Below are positions 9,920 to 18,488 of a stretch of DNA of 64,000 bases, piece by piece (within the stretch, counting starts at the first letter, position 1; the number at the start of each line of letters is the position of its first letter). Below the pieces are notes generated by a model that was given only the letters and a program-made list of their open reading frames with translations, was not told where the DNA came from and ran no database searches. The stretch comes from CAKZLS01 sp963701445. Lineage in GTDB: Bacteria; Pseudomonadota; Alphaproteobacteria; Rhodospirillales; Defluviicoccaceae. The DNA is taken from contig CAVPAM010000002.1 of assembly GCA_963701445.1 (NCBI GenBank), positions 1-64,000 on the forward strand, written 5' to 3'. Made by a program: the position numbers and the translations under genes.

Positions 9920-11281
9920 CTATTCCGCCGCCGCGCGGTCGTCCGGCGGATCGGGGATCCGCAACGCGGGCTTGGTGTCGTAGATCCACATCAACGCATC
10001 CACCATCCGTTGCCAGTCGCCGTCGAAGCGGTCCAGTTCGTAGCATCCCATGGGGTTCTTCGGCGCGTTCAACAGGCACTTGTTGCAGAACGTGCAGGGA
10101 CGATCGGGAAGGTCCCGGCCCGCCGCCCACACCTTGGGCAGGTCCGGGTTAGCCACCAGCGGCCGCGCCATGGAGATGCCGTCGAACCAGCCGTCGTCGA
10201 GATAGCGCCGGGCCAGCGCGGCGTCCTGGAACCCGCCGGTGCAGATCACCGGCACGGAGACCGCCGCCTTGATGGCCCGGGCGGCGTCGGCGCCCACGCC
10301 CTCCACCGGATAGTGCTTTTTCATACGGAACCACAGCCAGCGGAAGATCGGCCGCAGCACATGCCAGCGAAACAGCAGATAATTGCGGAAGGTATGGACG
10401 CCGCCGTAGATCATGGTGTCGTATGTGGCGGCGATGGTGTTGAAATCGAAATCGCCGGGCGGATTGAGCGGGTGGGGAAACAGGCTGCCCATGGAGACGT
10501 GAATGGCGTCGACGCCGGCGGTCTCGCACCATTTACAGACCTCGATAGAGTCCGCGAGGGTGTTGCCCTTGCCCTCCCAGGGAATCACGTTGTTGTGCTC
10601 CACCGCGCTGATCTTGACCTGGAGATGGAAATCGTCGCCCACCTCGGCGCGAATGGCGCGGATGATGTCCAGCAGGAACCGCGCCCGGTTGTGAAGCGAG
10701 CCGCCGTACCGGTCCTTGCGGTCGTTGATGCCCGAGGACAGGAACTGGGTGATCAGGTAGCCGTTGGCGGCGTGCAGTTCGACGCCGTCGAGGCCGGCCG
10801 CGCGGGCCCGCCGGGCGCCCTGGGCAAAGGCGTCGACGGTGCGCGCGATCTCCGTTTCGGTCATCTCCCGGCACAGGAAACCGTGCAGGGGTTCCTTTTT
10901 CGACGTGGAGCTCAGGCAAAGGCGGTTCTGGTTGTGGACGCCGGGCAGGTCCATCTGCCGGCCCGAGTGGCTGAGTTGCAGGATATACTTGGCGCCGTGC
11001 CGGTGGACAGCCTCGCCGAGCACCGCCCAGTCGTCGATGAAGCGGTCGTCGTGAATGGTGGCGTAGCCGGCGATGATGCGGCCTTCCATCAATACCGGCA
11101 CGTACGACGAGATGACCGCGCCGACGCCGCCCCGCGCGAACCGAGTTTCCCAGTTGACGCGGGTCTGCGAGAGGCTGCCGTCCTCGTTGTCGAACTTGCC
11201 GGAGATGTTGGACCGGAAGATGCGGTTCTTCACCGTCAGCGAGCGGAAGGCGAGGGGCTCGAACAGCGGATCGCGGGTCAT
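9920..11281 (-). CDS. Old Yellow Enzyme-family NAD(P)H:flavin oxidoreductase
   Basis: The 453-residue FMN protein reduces activated C=C bonds. Typical OYE features are FEPLAFRSLTVKNRIFRSNI at the start, QLSHSGRQ, the substrate-binding LHAANGYLITQFLS and the phosphate-binding VICTGGF segment. A cysteine group near the C-terminus (CTFCNKC, then a fourth Cys) recalls the Fe-S cluster of dienoyl-CoA reductases, but with altered spacing. The start was placed at 11281, where ATG overlaps the previous stop by four bases (ATGA). In plants an OYE member is 12-oxophytodienoate reductase of the jasmonate pathway. The neighbours here make a similar oxylipin-reducing role plausible, but this is inference. 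Confidence 0.9.
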   Translation of the reverse strand: MTRDPLFEPLAFRSLTVKNRIFRSNISGKFDNEDGSLSQTRVNWETRFARGGVGAVISSYVPVLMEGRIIAGYATIHDDRFIDDWAVLGEAVHRHGAKYILQLSHSGRQMDLPGVHNQNRLCLSSTSKKEPLHGFLCREMTETEIARTVDAFAQGARRARAAGLDGVELHAANGYLITQFLSSGINDRKDRYGGSLHNRARFLLDIIRAIRAEVGDDFHLQVKISAVEHNNVIPWEGKGNTLADSIEVCKWCETAGVDAIHVSMGSLFPHPLNPPGDFDFNTIAATYDTMIYGGVHTFRNYLLFRWHVLRPIFRWLWFRMKKHYPVEGVGADAARAIKAAVSVPVICTGGFQDAALARRYLDDGWFDGISMARPLVANPDLPKVWAAGRDLPDRPCTFCNKCLLNAPKNPMGCYELDRFDGDWQRMVDALMWIYDTKPALRIPDPPDDRAAAE

Positions 11282-12180
11282 GGCGCGTCTCCCGCCGCCG
11301 CCCGCCGCCAGACCGCCCGGAGGAAATTGGCCACCAGGCCATGGGCGGGGCACCGGGACCAGGCGCCGCTCCGGAAGGTGCCGGCCACGTCGGCCCGCTC
11401 GCCGAAGGCATCGGCGAGGCGGTAGACGATCAACGCCCCGGGCCGGAGCGGCTTGCGCCGGTGTGCGATCTGCAGGGGCGCGGACACGGTTCTGAGCGCG
11501 GAGTCCGGCGGAACCAGGCATTGAGCGGCGATCGTCTCCTCGGTGACCCGGCCGCCGCGTCCAGGCGTTCGGACGATGTCCCGCATGCGCGCCACCGCCA
11601 CCACCATGTTGTGGAACGCGATGGCGGTGGCGTGAACGGCGTGGGCATCGCCGCCGGCCCGCGACGAGAGCAGGTCGAGCGCCCGGTTCACCCGCCCGCT
11701 GAGAGAGAGCCATGCGCCGCGCACGGGACCCGATCGCAGGAAGCAATCGACGGTCCGGGCGGCCTTGTAGCTGGCCGCGTCGCCGGTGTAGTCCGGTTTG
11801 AACAGGCGACCGGCGAACTGCTGGACCATGGGGCCGACGGCGGCGGGGTCGGCGGTCGCGCTCTCGCGGATCCAGCGGGCGATATCGGCCACGTCGGGGT
11901 CGTCGGCCAGCGTGTCGACGGTGATGGCGTCCAGGCGCGCGGCGAGGGCGTCCTGGGCCCCGGCGCGGCCGGCGTCGCCGCGGGGCCGGAAGGCCGGCAG
12001 GACTTCCGCGTTCACGCGGGTTTCGGAGCCGAGCCTGTTCTGCAGGATCCGATTGTACCAGGGGCCGCGCCGCTCATAGAGCCGATCGACGCGGTTGTCG
12101 GCCTCGAGCCCGTCGATGGTCCGGGCATCGTCGACGAAGGTGACATCCACCAGGAACGGCACTCGGATACTCCGCGCCAT
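11278..12180 (-). CDS. Short P450-like protein, candidate hydroperoxide isomerase
   Basis: The 300-residue protein has no clear signal peptide. Its C-terminal third resembles the end of a cytochrome P450: LVPPDSALRTV, then KPLRPGALIVYRLADAF, then FRSGAWSRCPAHGL with a possible haem-thiolate Cys277, then FLRAVWR. The FxxG-to-Cys spacing is one residue longer than the canonical P450 signature and the ExxR helix is not recognisable. It would therefore be a degenerate member, as allene oxide synthases and the P450 half of fungal linoleate diol synthases are. It follows the haem dioxygenase gene by three bases and overlaps the OYE start. The assignment is tentative; it may be an uncharacterised family. 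Confidence 0.4.
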   Translation of the reverse strand: MARSIRVPFLVDVTFVDDARTIDGLEADNRVDRLYERRGPWYNRILQNRLGSETRVNAEVLPAFRPRGDAGRAGAQDALAARLDAITVDTLADDPDVADIARWIRESATADPAAVGPMVQQFAGRLFKPDYTGDAASYKAARTVDCFLRSGPVRGAWLSLSGRVNRALDLLSSRAGGDAHAVHATAIAFHNMVVAVARMRDIVRTPGRGGRVTEETIAAQCLVPPDSALRTVSAPLQIAHRRKPLRPGALIVYRLADAFGERADVAGTFRSGAWSRCPAHGLVANFLRAVWRRAAAGDAP

Positions 12181-12183
12181 GGT

Positions 12184-14040
12184 TCATGCTCCCTTCCGCC
12201 ACGGAAAGAAGGCGTTCTTCACCCCGGCGAGGTTGCCCGCGAGTTCCGGTAAATGGCGCAGCAGCACGTCGATCATGCCGTTGTCCGCCACCCAGCGGAT
12301 GCCCACCGGCGTATAGACCTCGGGCGTGAAGTCCGACGTGAAGAACCGGTCGCTGCTCAGCCGCCGCGACGCCATGAGAATGAAGATCCGAAAAGCCGTA
12401 TCCGAAAAGCCGAAGCCCTCCGGCCATTTTTCCGCCGCGCACCCGACCAGCAGATCCACCTTTTCCACGTCGCCATAGACGTCCTCGAGCTCTTTCGCGG
12501 TTTTCCTGTCGCCGCCGGTGAGCTGAATGAAGCTGTTGGGCACCGTCATCCGCAAATGCCGGCGAAAGGCGCAATACCGGGGCACGCCGCGTTCGCGGTC
12601 GCGCACGATATCGATGGTGGCCACGTCGACACGCCGCGAGGACGGCGCCTGCTTGTCCAGGCCGCGAAGCGTTTCCGGGAAGTTGTGCAGCGTCAGCAAG
12701 CCCGGGTGCTCGGTGCCGAGAGAATAGACGGCGTCGGCCAGCGAAACCGTCTTGTAGAGCGCGTGGGTGTTCTCGCCGGCCACCTCGCTCAGGGATCGCG
12801 TGGCGATGGCCGCGTCGTCGCGGTGACCGCGGAACCGGAACAGGTCGGGCATCAGCGAATGCATCCGATAGACCGCGTTGAACTCCTCGGTCATGGCGTA
12901 CGGCGCGGTGTGATGATCGGGCTGGCTCCCGACGATCCCGCCCAGGATCTCGCTCCGGACGTTGCGGCCGTAGCCGCGGATGAATTTTTCGCCGAGCAGC
13001 CCCCACCAGTTGGCGCGCATGGCCATGCGCATGGTCGGCGTATTGAGGAGGGCGGGGGTCCATTCGACGGTATGGATCTTGGCGATCAGCGCGGCGACGA
13101 TGAGCCGCGCCTTGTTGAACAGCCACTCGCCGTCGGCGCCGGGGTATTCGAGCTTGAGCCGGTCGCAGATGACGTTGTGTTCGCGCGCGAACAGGGTGTG
13201 CATCAACGACAGGCCGATCCACCAGTTGCCGTTGACGCCGGCGAGTTCCATCTCCGCCGTGCGCCCGAAGCCCACGTCGAGGGCGGTGACGGGCAGGTGG
13301 CCTTTCCTGTCGAGATGGATCTTTCCGTTCGCCACGGTCTTGCCGGTTTTCGGGTCGCGGCGGATCGAATCCAGCCGCTCCCTCGAACTGCCGTAAATCT
13401 GCGAGGCGTCCCACCAGTGGGTCTCGATGTTGTGATAGGCGGTCGGTTTGCCCTCGTCGGCCGGGCCGGTGAGCGGGTCGGGGCGCGTCCGGCGCACCAC
13501 CATCGGGTTCTCCGGCCAGTCGTCGCCGTCGGGAAGGGGGATCTCGAAGGGCTTGCGCAGGGCCTCGGGCACGCTCTTGTCGTCGGGAAGGACGTTGGCC
13601 CCATGACTGAACCAGTCGTGGACCATGAACTGCAGCCATGCCGCGGCGTGAACGTTGAGGTGCGGAACCGGCTTGAGCGTGTCGCCCCGCGCCAGCAGCA
13701 CATTGCTGATCAGCCGGGGATTGGGGTCGAGCACGCCCGGTTCGGTCTCGCCGAACGTGTCCGAGATGGACACATTGCGGCCGAACCGCGCGTTCGCCTG
13801 ACCCATGCCCGCGTCGGCGAGATCGTTGTGGCTGCCGTCGGCGGTGCGGTTGGCGCGAACGTCGGCGACGCCGGGATCGGGCGGCGGCGCCGGCACCCGC
13901 TGGGTGTCGAAGAGGTTATGCTGGCGCAGGTCATGGCGCAGCATCACCAAGTTCGACAGCGAAATCCAGAACGGCAGCTTGTGCCAATCGATGGACCGGT
14001 TCAGGACCTGGAACAGCCGTGACAGCAGTCGCGCCAGCAT
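12184..14040 (-). CDS. Haem-dependent fatty acid dioxygenase (alpha-DOX/cyclooxygenase-like)
   Basis: The 618-residue protein belongs to the animal haem peroxidase superfamily. QFMVHDWFSHG carries the distal His141, WWDASQIYG is a conserved structural motif, HTLFAREHN follows, and YRMHSLMPD carries the proximal His394. Tyr391 sits three residues before that His, the arrangement used for hydrogen abstraction by cyclooxygenases and plant alpha-dioxygenases; classical peroxidases lack this Tyr. Length and the starting segment NRSIDWHKLPFWISL resemble plant alpha-dioxygenases. The likely reaction is O2 insertion into a fatty acid to give a hydroperoxide. It is the first gene of the operon, with P450-like, OYE and cytochrome genes behind it. 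The substrate is unknown. Confidence 0.85.
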   Translation of the reverse strand: MLARLLSRLFQVLNRSIDWHKLPFWISLSNLVMLRHDLRQHNLFDTQRVPAPPPDPGVADVRANRTADGSHNDLADAGMGQANARFGRNVSISDTFGETEPGVLDPNPRLISNVLLARGDTLKPVPHLNVHAAAWLQFMVHDWFSHGANVLPDDKSVPEALRKPFEIPLPDGDDWPENPMVVRRTRPDPLTGPADEGKPTAYHNIETHWWDASQIYGSSRERLDSIRRDPKTGKTVANGKIHLDRKGHLPVTALDVGFGRTAEMELAGVNGNWWIGLSLMHTLFAREHNVICDRLKLEYPGADGEWLFNKARLIVAALIAKIHTVEWTPALLNTPTMRMAMRANWWGLLGEKFIRGYGRNVRSEILGGIVGSQPDHHTAPYAMTEEFNAVYRMHSLMPDLFRFRGHRDDAAIATRSLSEVAGENTHALYKTVSLADAVYSLGTEHPGLLTLHNFPETLRGLDKQAPSSRRVDVATIDIVRDRERGVPRYCAFRRHLRMTVPNSFIQLTGGDRKTAKELEDVYGDVEKVDLLVGCAAEKWPEGFGFSDTAFRIFILMASRRLSSDRFFTSDFTPEVYTPVGIRWVADNGMIDVLLRHLPELAGNLAGVKNAFFPWRKGA

Positions 14041-14128
14041 CGCTTACCTCCCCGCAGCCTGCCCGCAAGCGTAACGCCAACCTTATTGATTGATGGTTGT
14101 CGATACTGTGAAGCAGTTCACACCGCGG

Positions 14129-14146
14129 CCGCAAGCCGAAAATCAG
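14129..14146 (-). repeat. 18-bp element upstream of the dioxygenase gene, copy 1
   Basis: On the minus strand the sequence CTGATTTTCGGCTTGCGG lies about 90-105 bases before the ATG at 14040. The identical 18-mer occurs at 17653-17670 at a similar distance before the start-like ATG at 17573. It may be a shared operator or the edge of a duplicated promoter region. Confidence 0.55.
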
Positions 14147-14187
14147 CGACCAATTTCGTGCCCGTGCGACCTCTTCACCACCGAAAG

Positions 14188-14237
14188 TCTACTGTGCATG
14201 GGGTTGTTTTAGCAAAAATCGTTTACACCCCCCCCCC
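14188..14237 (+). repeat. Dispersed intergenic element ending in a C10 run, copy 1
   Basis: The first 23 bases (containing ACTGTGCATGGGGTTG) are identical to those of a second copy at 59993-60041. Both continue, after 7-8 variable bases, with TCGTTT, an A/C spacer and ten consecutive C residues. Both lie between two minus-strand genes. No coding or known RNA match is apparent to me; it could be a repeated extragenic element or part of a small RNA. Confidence 0.6.
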
Positions 14238-14284
14238 GGATCCCCGTGGCGTGGTCACTGAATTGGTCCGCGGCGCCGGCGGAT

Positions 14285-15406
14285 CTAACCGGGCGCGGCG
14301 CCGATCAGGCGGTTCACCTCGGCCGATGCCTCCATGTGCGGCATGTGACCGGCGCCGTCGATCCTGTGAACCTGAACACGATCCGCCAGGCAATCGGCCT
14401 GGTGCACGGGCAGGATGTGATCGTTCCGGCCCCAGACGACGGTTATCGGTGCCGAAACCGCGGCCAAACGGCGCAAATCGAGAGTCTCCTGCCGGCCGCC
14501 CGGGAACAAGTTTCCGGCCAGTTGCCGGAGCGCCCGGTCGACACCGTCCAGCCGCTTGTACTTCAAAACGTCGTTGATCATGTCGCCGCTGATCAATTGC
14601 GGATCGGCAACGAGAAGTTCGAGCGCCGCCCGCATGGTCTTGCGTTTGCTGGCGCCGATGAACCCCTCGATGAACTCCATGTTGATCTCGGGCCCGAGGC
14701 CGGCGGGCGCGATCAGGGTGAGTCCGGTAATCCGGTCCGGATGGTCCATGGCGAACAGCAGGGCGAGCGCCCCGCCGACGGAATGCCCGACCAGGTGCGC
14801 CCGCTCGATGCCCATGGCATCGAGGAAGTCACCGAGTACCGCGGTCAGCATGGCCATGTCGGCCGCGCCCACCTCCTTCGTCGAGCGGCCGTGACCGGGA
14901 AGGTCCAGCGCCACCACGTCGTTGGTCTCTGACAAGGTTGGTTGGTTGAACAGCCAGTTGTTGAGGTCGCCGCCGAAGCCATGGATCAGGATGATTGAAG
15001 CCGCGCCCTCGATGCCCGTCCGCAGGTAGTTGAGGGTCAGACCGCCCGCCGTAACGACGGTTTCCGGTTCCGGCCCGGTGGCCACGGCTTCCGCCGCCTT
15101 GACCTCGAACTCGGCGTTGAAGCGCTCGACAAAGGCATCGATCTCGGCATCCGGCACGGCGGGCTCGGCCAGCAGCCCGAGCAATGCTCCCACCGGCACG
15201 GTCTCCTGCTCCGCCACCACCCGCCGGCGCAGCGTGCCCGCGAATGGCGCCTCGAAAACGTTGGTTATCTTGGTGGTTTCGATCTCCAGGATATCCTGGC
15301 CCGCCTCGATCGAGCTGCCTTCCTCGGCGAGCCAGGCGACCACCATGCCCTGTTCCATGGAGAGGCCCCACTTGGGCATGGTGATCGCTTGGATCCCATC
15401 GCTCAT
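14285..15406 (-). CDS. acoC: Acetoin dehydrogenase E2 component (lipoyl domain plus alpha/beta hydrolase)
   Basis: The 373-residue protein has an N-terminal lipoyl domain (about 7-80, with the modified Lys in EIETTKITNVFEAP) joined to an alpha/beta-hydrolase acyltransferase domain. That domain shows ILIHGFGGDLNNW, the nucleophile elbow GHSVGG and a C-terminal DGAGHMPHME with the catalytic His. This architecture is typical of AcoC, which transfers the acetyl group released from acetoin to CoA. The start at 15406 overlaps the E1beta stop by four bases. No dihydrolipoamide dehydrogenase gene follows, so E3 must be shared with other 2-oxoacid complexes. Confidence 0.88.
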   Translation of the reverse strand: MSDGIQAITMPKWGLSMEQGMVVAWLAEEGSSIEAGQDILEIETTKITNVFEAPFAGTLRRRVVAEQETVPVGALLGLLAEPAVPDAEIDAFVERFNAEFEVKAAEAVATGPEPETVVTAGGLTLNYLRTGIEGAASIILIHGFGGDLNNWLFNQPTLSETNDVVALDLPGHGRSTKEVGAADMAMLTAVLGDFLDAMGIERAHLVGHSVGGALALLFAMDHPDRITGLTLIAPAGLGPEINMEFIEGFIGASKRKTMRAALELLVADPQLISGDMINDVLKYKRLDGVDRALRQLAGNLFPGGRQETLDLRRLAAVSAPITVVWGRNDHILPVHQADCLADRVQVHRIDGAGHMPHMEASAEVNRLIGAAPG

Positions 15407-16416
15407 CGGGTGTACCCCGCAACCTGGCGAACCGCCGCCTCGATCTTGGCCACGTTCGGGATGTAGGCGTCTTCGAGTTCCGCGGCGAAGGGAACCGGAG
15501 TGTGAGGCGGCGTCACCATCCTGACCGGCGCCTTGAGCGCGCCGAAGGCGTTTTGGCCGATCAGCGCGGCTATGTCGGTCGCCATGCTGCATCGCGGGTT
15601 GGCTTCATCGACAACGACCACCCGGCCGGTCTCCTCGGCGCACTCGATGATCGTGTCCTCATCGAGCGGCGAGGTCGTACGCGGGTCGACCACGGTACAG
15701 GAGATGCCGTCCTTCTCCAGATTGTCGGCCGCCTGATTTGCGAAGCTGACCATGCGGCCGAAGGCGACAATGGTGACGTCGCCGCCTTCGCGGGTCAGGT
15801 TGGCCTCGCCGAAGGGGATGGTGTAGGCCTCGTCCGGGACCTCTTCCTCGTCGTCGTACATGACCTTGTGCTCAAAGAAGATGACCGGGTCATCGTCGCG
15901 AATTGCCTGAATCATCAGACCTTTGGCTTCGTAGGGCGAGGAGGGCAGGACGACCTTCAGTCCGGGCGTGTGGGTGAAGATCGGATAGAGGCATTGGCTG
16001 TGCTGGCTGGCGGCCCGGAAACCGGCGCCATACATGGTGCGTATCACCAGGGGCGTGACCGCCTTGCCGCCGAACATATAGCGGAACTTGCCCGCCTGGT
16101 TGAAGATCTGGTCGAAACAGACCCCCATGAAGTCCGCGAACATCAACTCCGCGACCGGACGCAGGCCGGTGGCCGCCGCGCCGACCGCCGCGCCGATAAA
16201 GGCGCTTTCGCTGATCGGCGTGTCCAGCACCCGCTCCCGTCCAAACTCTGGCATCAACCCCTTGGTGACGCCCAGAACGCCGCCCCAGGCGTCGTCCTCG
16301 CCGGGAGCGCCAATGCCGCCCGCATTGTCCTCGCCCATCACGATAACCCTGGGGTCGCGACGCATTTCCTCGGCGATTGCCTCGTTTATGGCCTGCCGGT
16401 AAGATTTTTTGGACAT
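15403..16416 (-). CDS. acoB: Acetoin/2-oxoacid dehydrogenase E1 beta subunit
   Basis: The 337-residue protein is a transketolase-fold E1beta. It has YRQAINEAIAEEMRRD at the start, VIVMGEDNAGG, DTPISESAFIGAAVGAA, and the C-terminal domain with VVDPRTTSPLDEDTI. It pairs with the alpha subunit to form the thiamine-diphosphate decarboxylating component. It lies 12 bases after the alpha-subunit gene and overlaps the E2 gene by four bases, so the three are one operon. Confidence 0.92.
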   Translation of the reverse strand: MSKKSYRQAINEAIAEEMRRDPRVIVMGEDNAGGIGAPGEDDAWGGVLGVTKGLMPEFGRERVLDTPISESAFIGAAVGAAATGLRPVAELMFADFMGVCFDQIFNQAGKFRYMFGGKAVTPLVIRTMYGAGFRAASQHSQCLYPIFTHTPGLKVVLPSSPYEAKGLMIQAIRDDDPVIFFEHKVMYDDEEEVPDEAYTIPFGEANLTREGGDVTIVAFGRMVSFANQAADNLEKDGISCTVVDPRTTSPLDEDTIIECAEETGRVVVVDEANPRCSMATDIAALIGQNAFGALKAPVRMVTPPHTPVPFAAELEDAYIPNVAKIEAAVRQVAGYTR

Positions 16417-16428
16417 GGTTCGTTCCCC

Positions 16429-17397
16429 TCAGTAGGACAGATAGACATGGGTGAGAAGCTCTTCCGGCGCGGGCGGCGGGGCATTCTCCGAAGCCGTCAC
16501 CGCGCGTCCGATTTGGGAGGAGACCTCGCGATCGATGTCGTCCATGGTCTTGGGGTCAAGCAGGCTGGTCTCGATGACCCGCTGGCGGAACATTTTCAGG
16601 CAATCCGTTTCGGCCCGCAGCCGGTCCTGCTCCCCGTCGGCCCGATACGTCTGGGCGTCGCCCTCGAAATGGCCGTAGTGCCGGTCGAGCCGGACGTGAA
16701 GCAGCGAGGGGCCGCCGCCGGCGCGTGCCCGGTCGATCGCCTCCTTGGCCACTTCGTACACCGCGAAGAAGTCGTGGCCATTGACTTCGACGCCCGGCAT
16801 TCCGAAGCCCTCGGCGCGCTTGACCTGGCTGCCGCCCACCGACCAGGCGCTGGCGGTCAACTCGGCGTAACCGTTGTCCTCGATGACGAAGATCGCCGGC
16901 AGGTTCCAAACCTTGGCAAGGTTGTATGACTCCAGCGTCGTGCCCTGGTTCGAACCGCCGTCACCGACAAAAGCGATAGCCACGCCTCCGGTGCCCAGTG
17001 TCTTGGCCGATAACGCGGCGCCGCAGACCAGCGGCGGGCCTCCGCCGACGATGCCATTGGCTCCCATCATGCCCTTGGACAGGTCGGCGATGTGCATGGA
17101 ACCGCCCTTGCCGCCGCAGATGCCGTCCGCGCGCCCGTAGATCTCCTTCATCATGGCCTCGACGTCACAGCCCTTGGCGATGCAATGGCCGTGGCCGCGG
17201 TGGGTGGAGGCAATGTAATCCTTGTCGCCGAGGTTCATGCAGACCCCGACCGCCGAGGCCTCCTCGCCGGCGTAAAGATGGACGAAACCCGGGATCTTGC
17301 CGGCGGCGAATTCTTCGTGCACTCGATCCTCGAACTCCCGGATCGTACGCATCCGGGTGTAGGCGAGAATGAGGTCGTCCCTGCTTAACTGGAGCAT
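16429..17397 (-). CDS. acoA: Acetoin/2-oxoacid dehydrogenase E1 alpha subunit
   Basis: The 322-residue protein binds thiamine diphosphate. Signatures are RTIREFEDRVHEEFAAGKIP, FVHLYAGEEASAVGVC, HRGHGHCIAKG, GKGGSMHIAD, and FVGDGGSNQGTTLESYNLA with the GDG-NQG cofactor motif. The start at 17397 was chosen for the GGGAGA site just upstream and because E1alpha proteins start close to this point. It is first in the acoABC-like operon. Acetoin is the best guess from the AcoC-type E2; another 2-oxo or hydroxyketone substrate is possible. Confidence 0.9.
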   Translation of the reverse strand: MLQLSRDDLILAYTRMRTIREFEDRVHEEFAAGKIPGFVHLYAGEEASAVGVCMNLGDKDYIASTHRGHGHCIAKGCDVEAMMKEIYGRADGICGGKGGSMHIADLSKGMMGANGIVGGGPPLVCGAALSAKTLGTGGVAIAFVGDGGSNQGTTLESYNLAKVWNLPAIFVIEDNGYAELTASAWSVGGSQVKRAEGFGMPGVEVNGHDFFAVYEVAKEAIDRARAGGGPSLLHVRLDRHYGHFEGDAQTYRADGEQDRLRAETDCLKMFRQRVIETSLLDPKTMDDIDREVSSQIGRAVTASENAPPPAPEELLTHVYLSY

Positions 17398-17750
17398 GGA
17401 TCGGTTTCTCCCATTTTGTGTTTTTTGATTGAGATCATCGACGACCGTTGGGTAGCGAACAGGTCGAGGCGAGGTCTCGCACGCTTTAGGTGAGGGTCGG
17501 CAATCGGTTGACGGGGCCGACAAGCGGGCTGGTCGGCAATCTGAAAGAACCATAAGTTCAGCAGCGCCAGCATCGCCCGCCTCCCGAGAGCCCGTTTGAT
17601 GTCAACGTTTTTCACACGTTGTTGTTGTGATAGTGGTGCATTCGTTTCGCCCCCGCAAGCCGAAAATCAGTGCCTGTCCCGCGTCCGCTTGTTGCTTTGT
17701 TGGCGGCGTTCCGTCACGATCCGATGCGCAAGAGAAACGAAGAGGGGACC
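17398..17750 (-). other. Gap holding a diverged copy of the dioxygenase gene's 5' region
   Basis: Read on the minus strand, this stretch carries CTGATTTTCGGCTTGCGG (17670-17653). About 80 bases later comes GGGAGGCGGGCG followed by ATGCTGGCGCTG at 17573. The dioxygenase gene at 14040 has the same 18-mer at a similar distance, a GGGAGG site and ATGCTGGCGCGA. The frame from 17573 encodes 62 residues (MLALLNLWFFQIADQPA and on) that soon lose any family resemblance and run into the acoA start. I read it as a duplicated promoter and gene start with the rest deleted. It may now serve as the aco promoter and leader. Confidence 0.4.
17653..17670 (-). repeat. 18-bp element, copy 2, upstream of the aco operon
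   Basis: This 18-mer is identical to that at 14129-14146 and has the same orientation relative to a GGGAGG site and an ATGCTGGCGC start. The two copies put the dioxygenase operon and the aco operon under possibly shared control. Confidence 0.55.
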
Positions 17751-18488
17751 ATGATAGAGGGGTGGTGGGACGGGGGTTTGAGCGTGCTGCTGCTCGGACT
17801 GGTCATCGGCATGCAGCACGCGCTGGAGGCCGACCACGTGGCGGCAGTTTCCAGCATCGCCGCGCGCCAGAAATCGGTTCGTCGCATTGTCGCCCATGGC
17901 GCGGTCTGGGGCCTGGGACACACCGTCACCCTCATGCTCGTTGCCGGGGGCGCCGTTCTGTTCGGGCTGGCGATCCATGAGTCCGTGGCCGGATGGCTGG
18001 AAGCGCTCGTCGGTGTGATGCTGGTCGGTCTTGGAGCCCATGTGGTGGTCGCCCTGGCGCGCGAGCGGATCCATTTCCATCGCCATGGCCATACGGACGG
18101 GACCGCGCATTTTCACGCCCATTCGCACAAGGGCGAAGGGGCCGCGCACGACCCGCGACGGCACGATCACGGCCATCCACGCGGCTTGCCGGTGCGGACT
18201 CTGCTCGTGGGGATGATGCACGGCATGGCCGGGTCGGCGGCGCTGCTGGTGCTGACGGCGGCGACGGTAGGCTCGGCGCCGTTGGGCCTTGGTTATATCG
18301 CGCTTTTCGGAATCGGCTCGGTGCTGGGCATGGCGGCGCTATCGGCGGTCATCGCGGTGCCGCTGACGTGGTCTGCCCGCGCGTTGACCTGGGCCAACGG
18401 TACCCTGCAAGGCGCCATCGGGCTCGCCACCATCGTTCTCGGAGTGATGGTCATCGACGAAAGCATCCCCGCCCTGGTCGGCGGGTAA
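17751..18488 (+). CDS. Nickel/cobalt transporter, NiCoT/RcnA-like
   Basis: The 245-residue membrane protein has about six hydrophobic segments. The signature GMQHALEADHVAAV on the first helices is the HX4DH-type motif used for Ni2+/Co2+ selection. A cytoplasmic loop rich in His (HRHGHTD, HFHAHSHKG, HDHGHP; about residues 105-145) is typical of this group, and the second half has MMHGMAGSAALLVL. AGGGGACC precedes the chosen ATG. Import or export cannot be decided from sequence. It may supply nickel to enzymes encoded elsewhere; no nickel enzyme is in the window. Confidence 0.82.
   Translation: MIEGWWDGGLSVLLLGLVIGMQHALEADHVAAVSSIAARQKSVRRIVAHGAVWGLGHTVTLMLVAGGAVLFGLAIHESVAGWLEALVGVMLVGLGAHVVVALARERIHFHRHGHTDGTAHFHAHSHKGEGAAHDPRRHDHGHPRGLPVRTLLVGMMHGMAGSAALLVLTAATVGSAPLGLGYIALFGIGSVLGMAALSAVIAVPLTWSARALTWANGTLQGAIGLATIVLGVMVIDESIPALVGG

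Noticed and set aside
8420..11425. A 1,001-codon plus-strand open frame opposite the cytochrome and OYE genes
   Set aside because: It is an antisense shadow caused by high GC. The minus-strand proteins have haem, flavin and family motifs throughout, while this translation has none.
17385..17615. A complete small gene upstream of acoA
   Set aside because: The frame loses any coherent protein character after about 20 codons and runs into the acoA start. It fits better as a remnant of a duplicated gene start.
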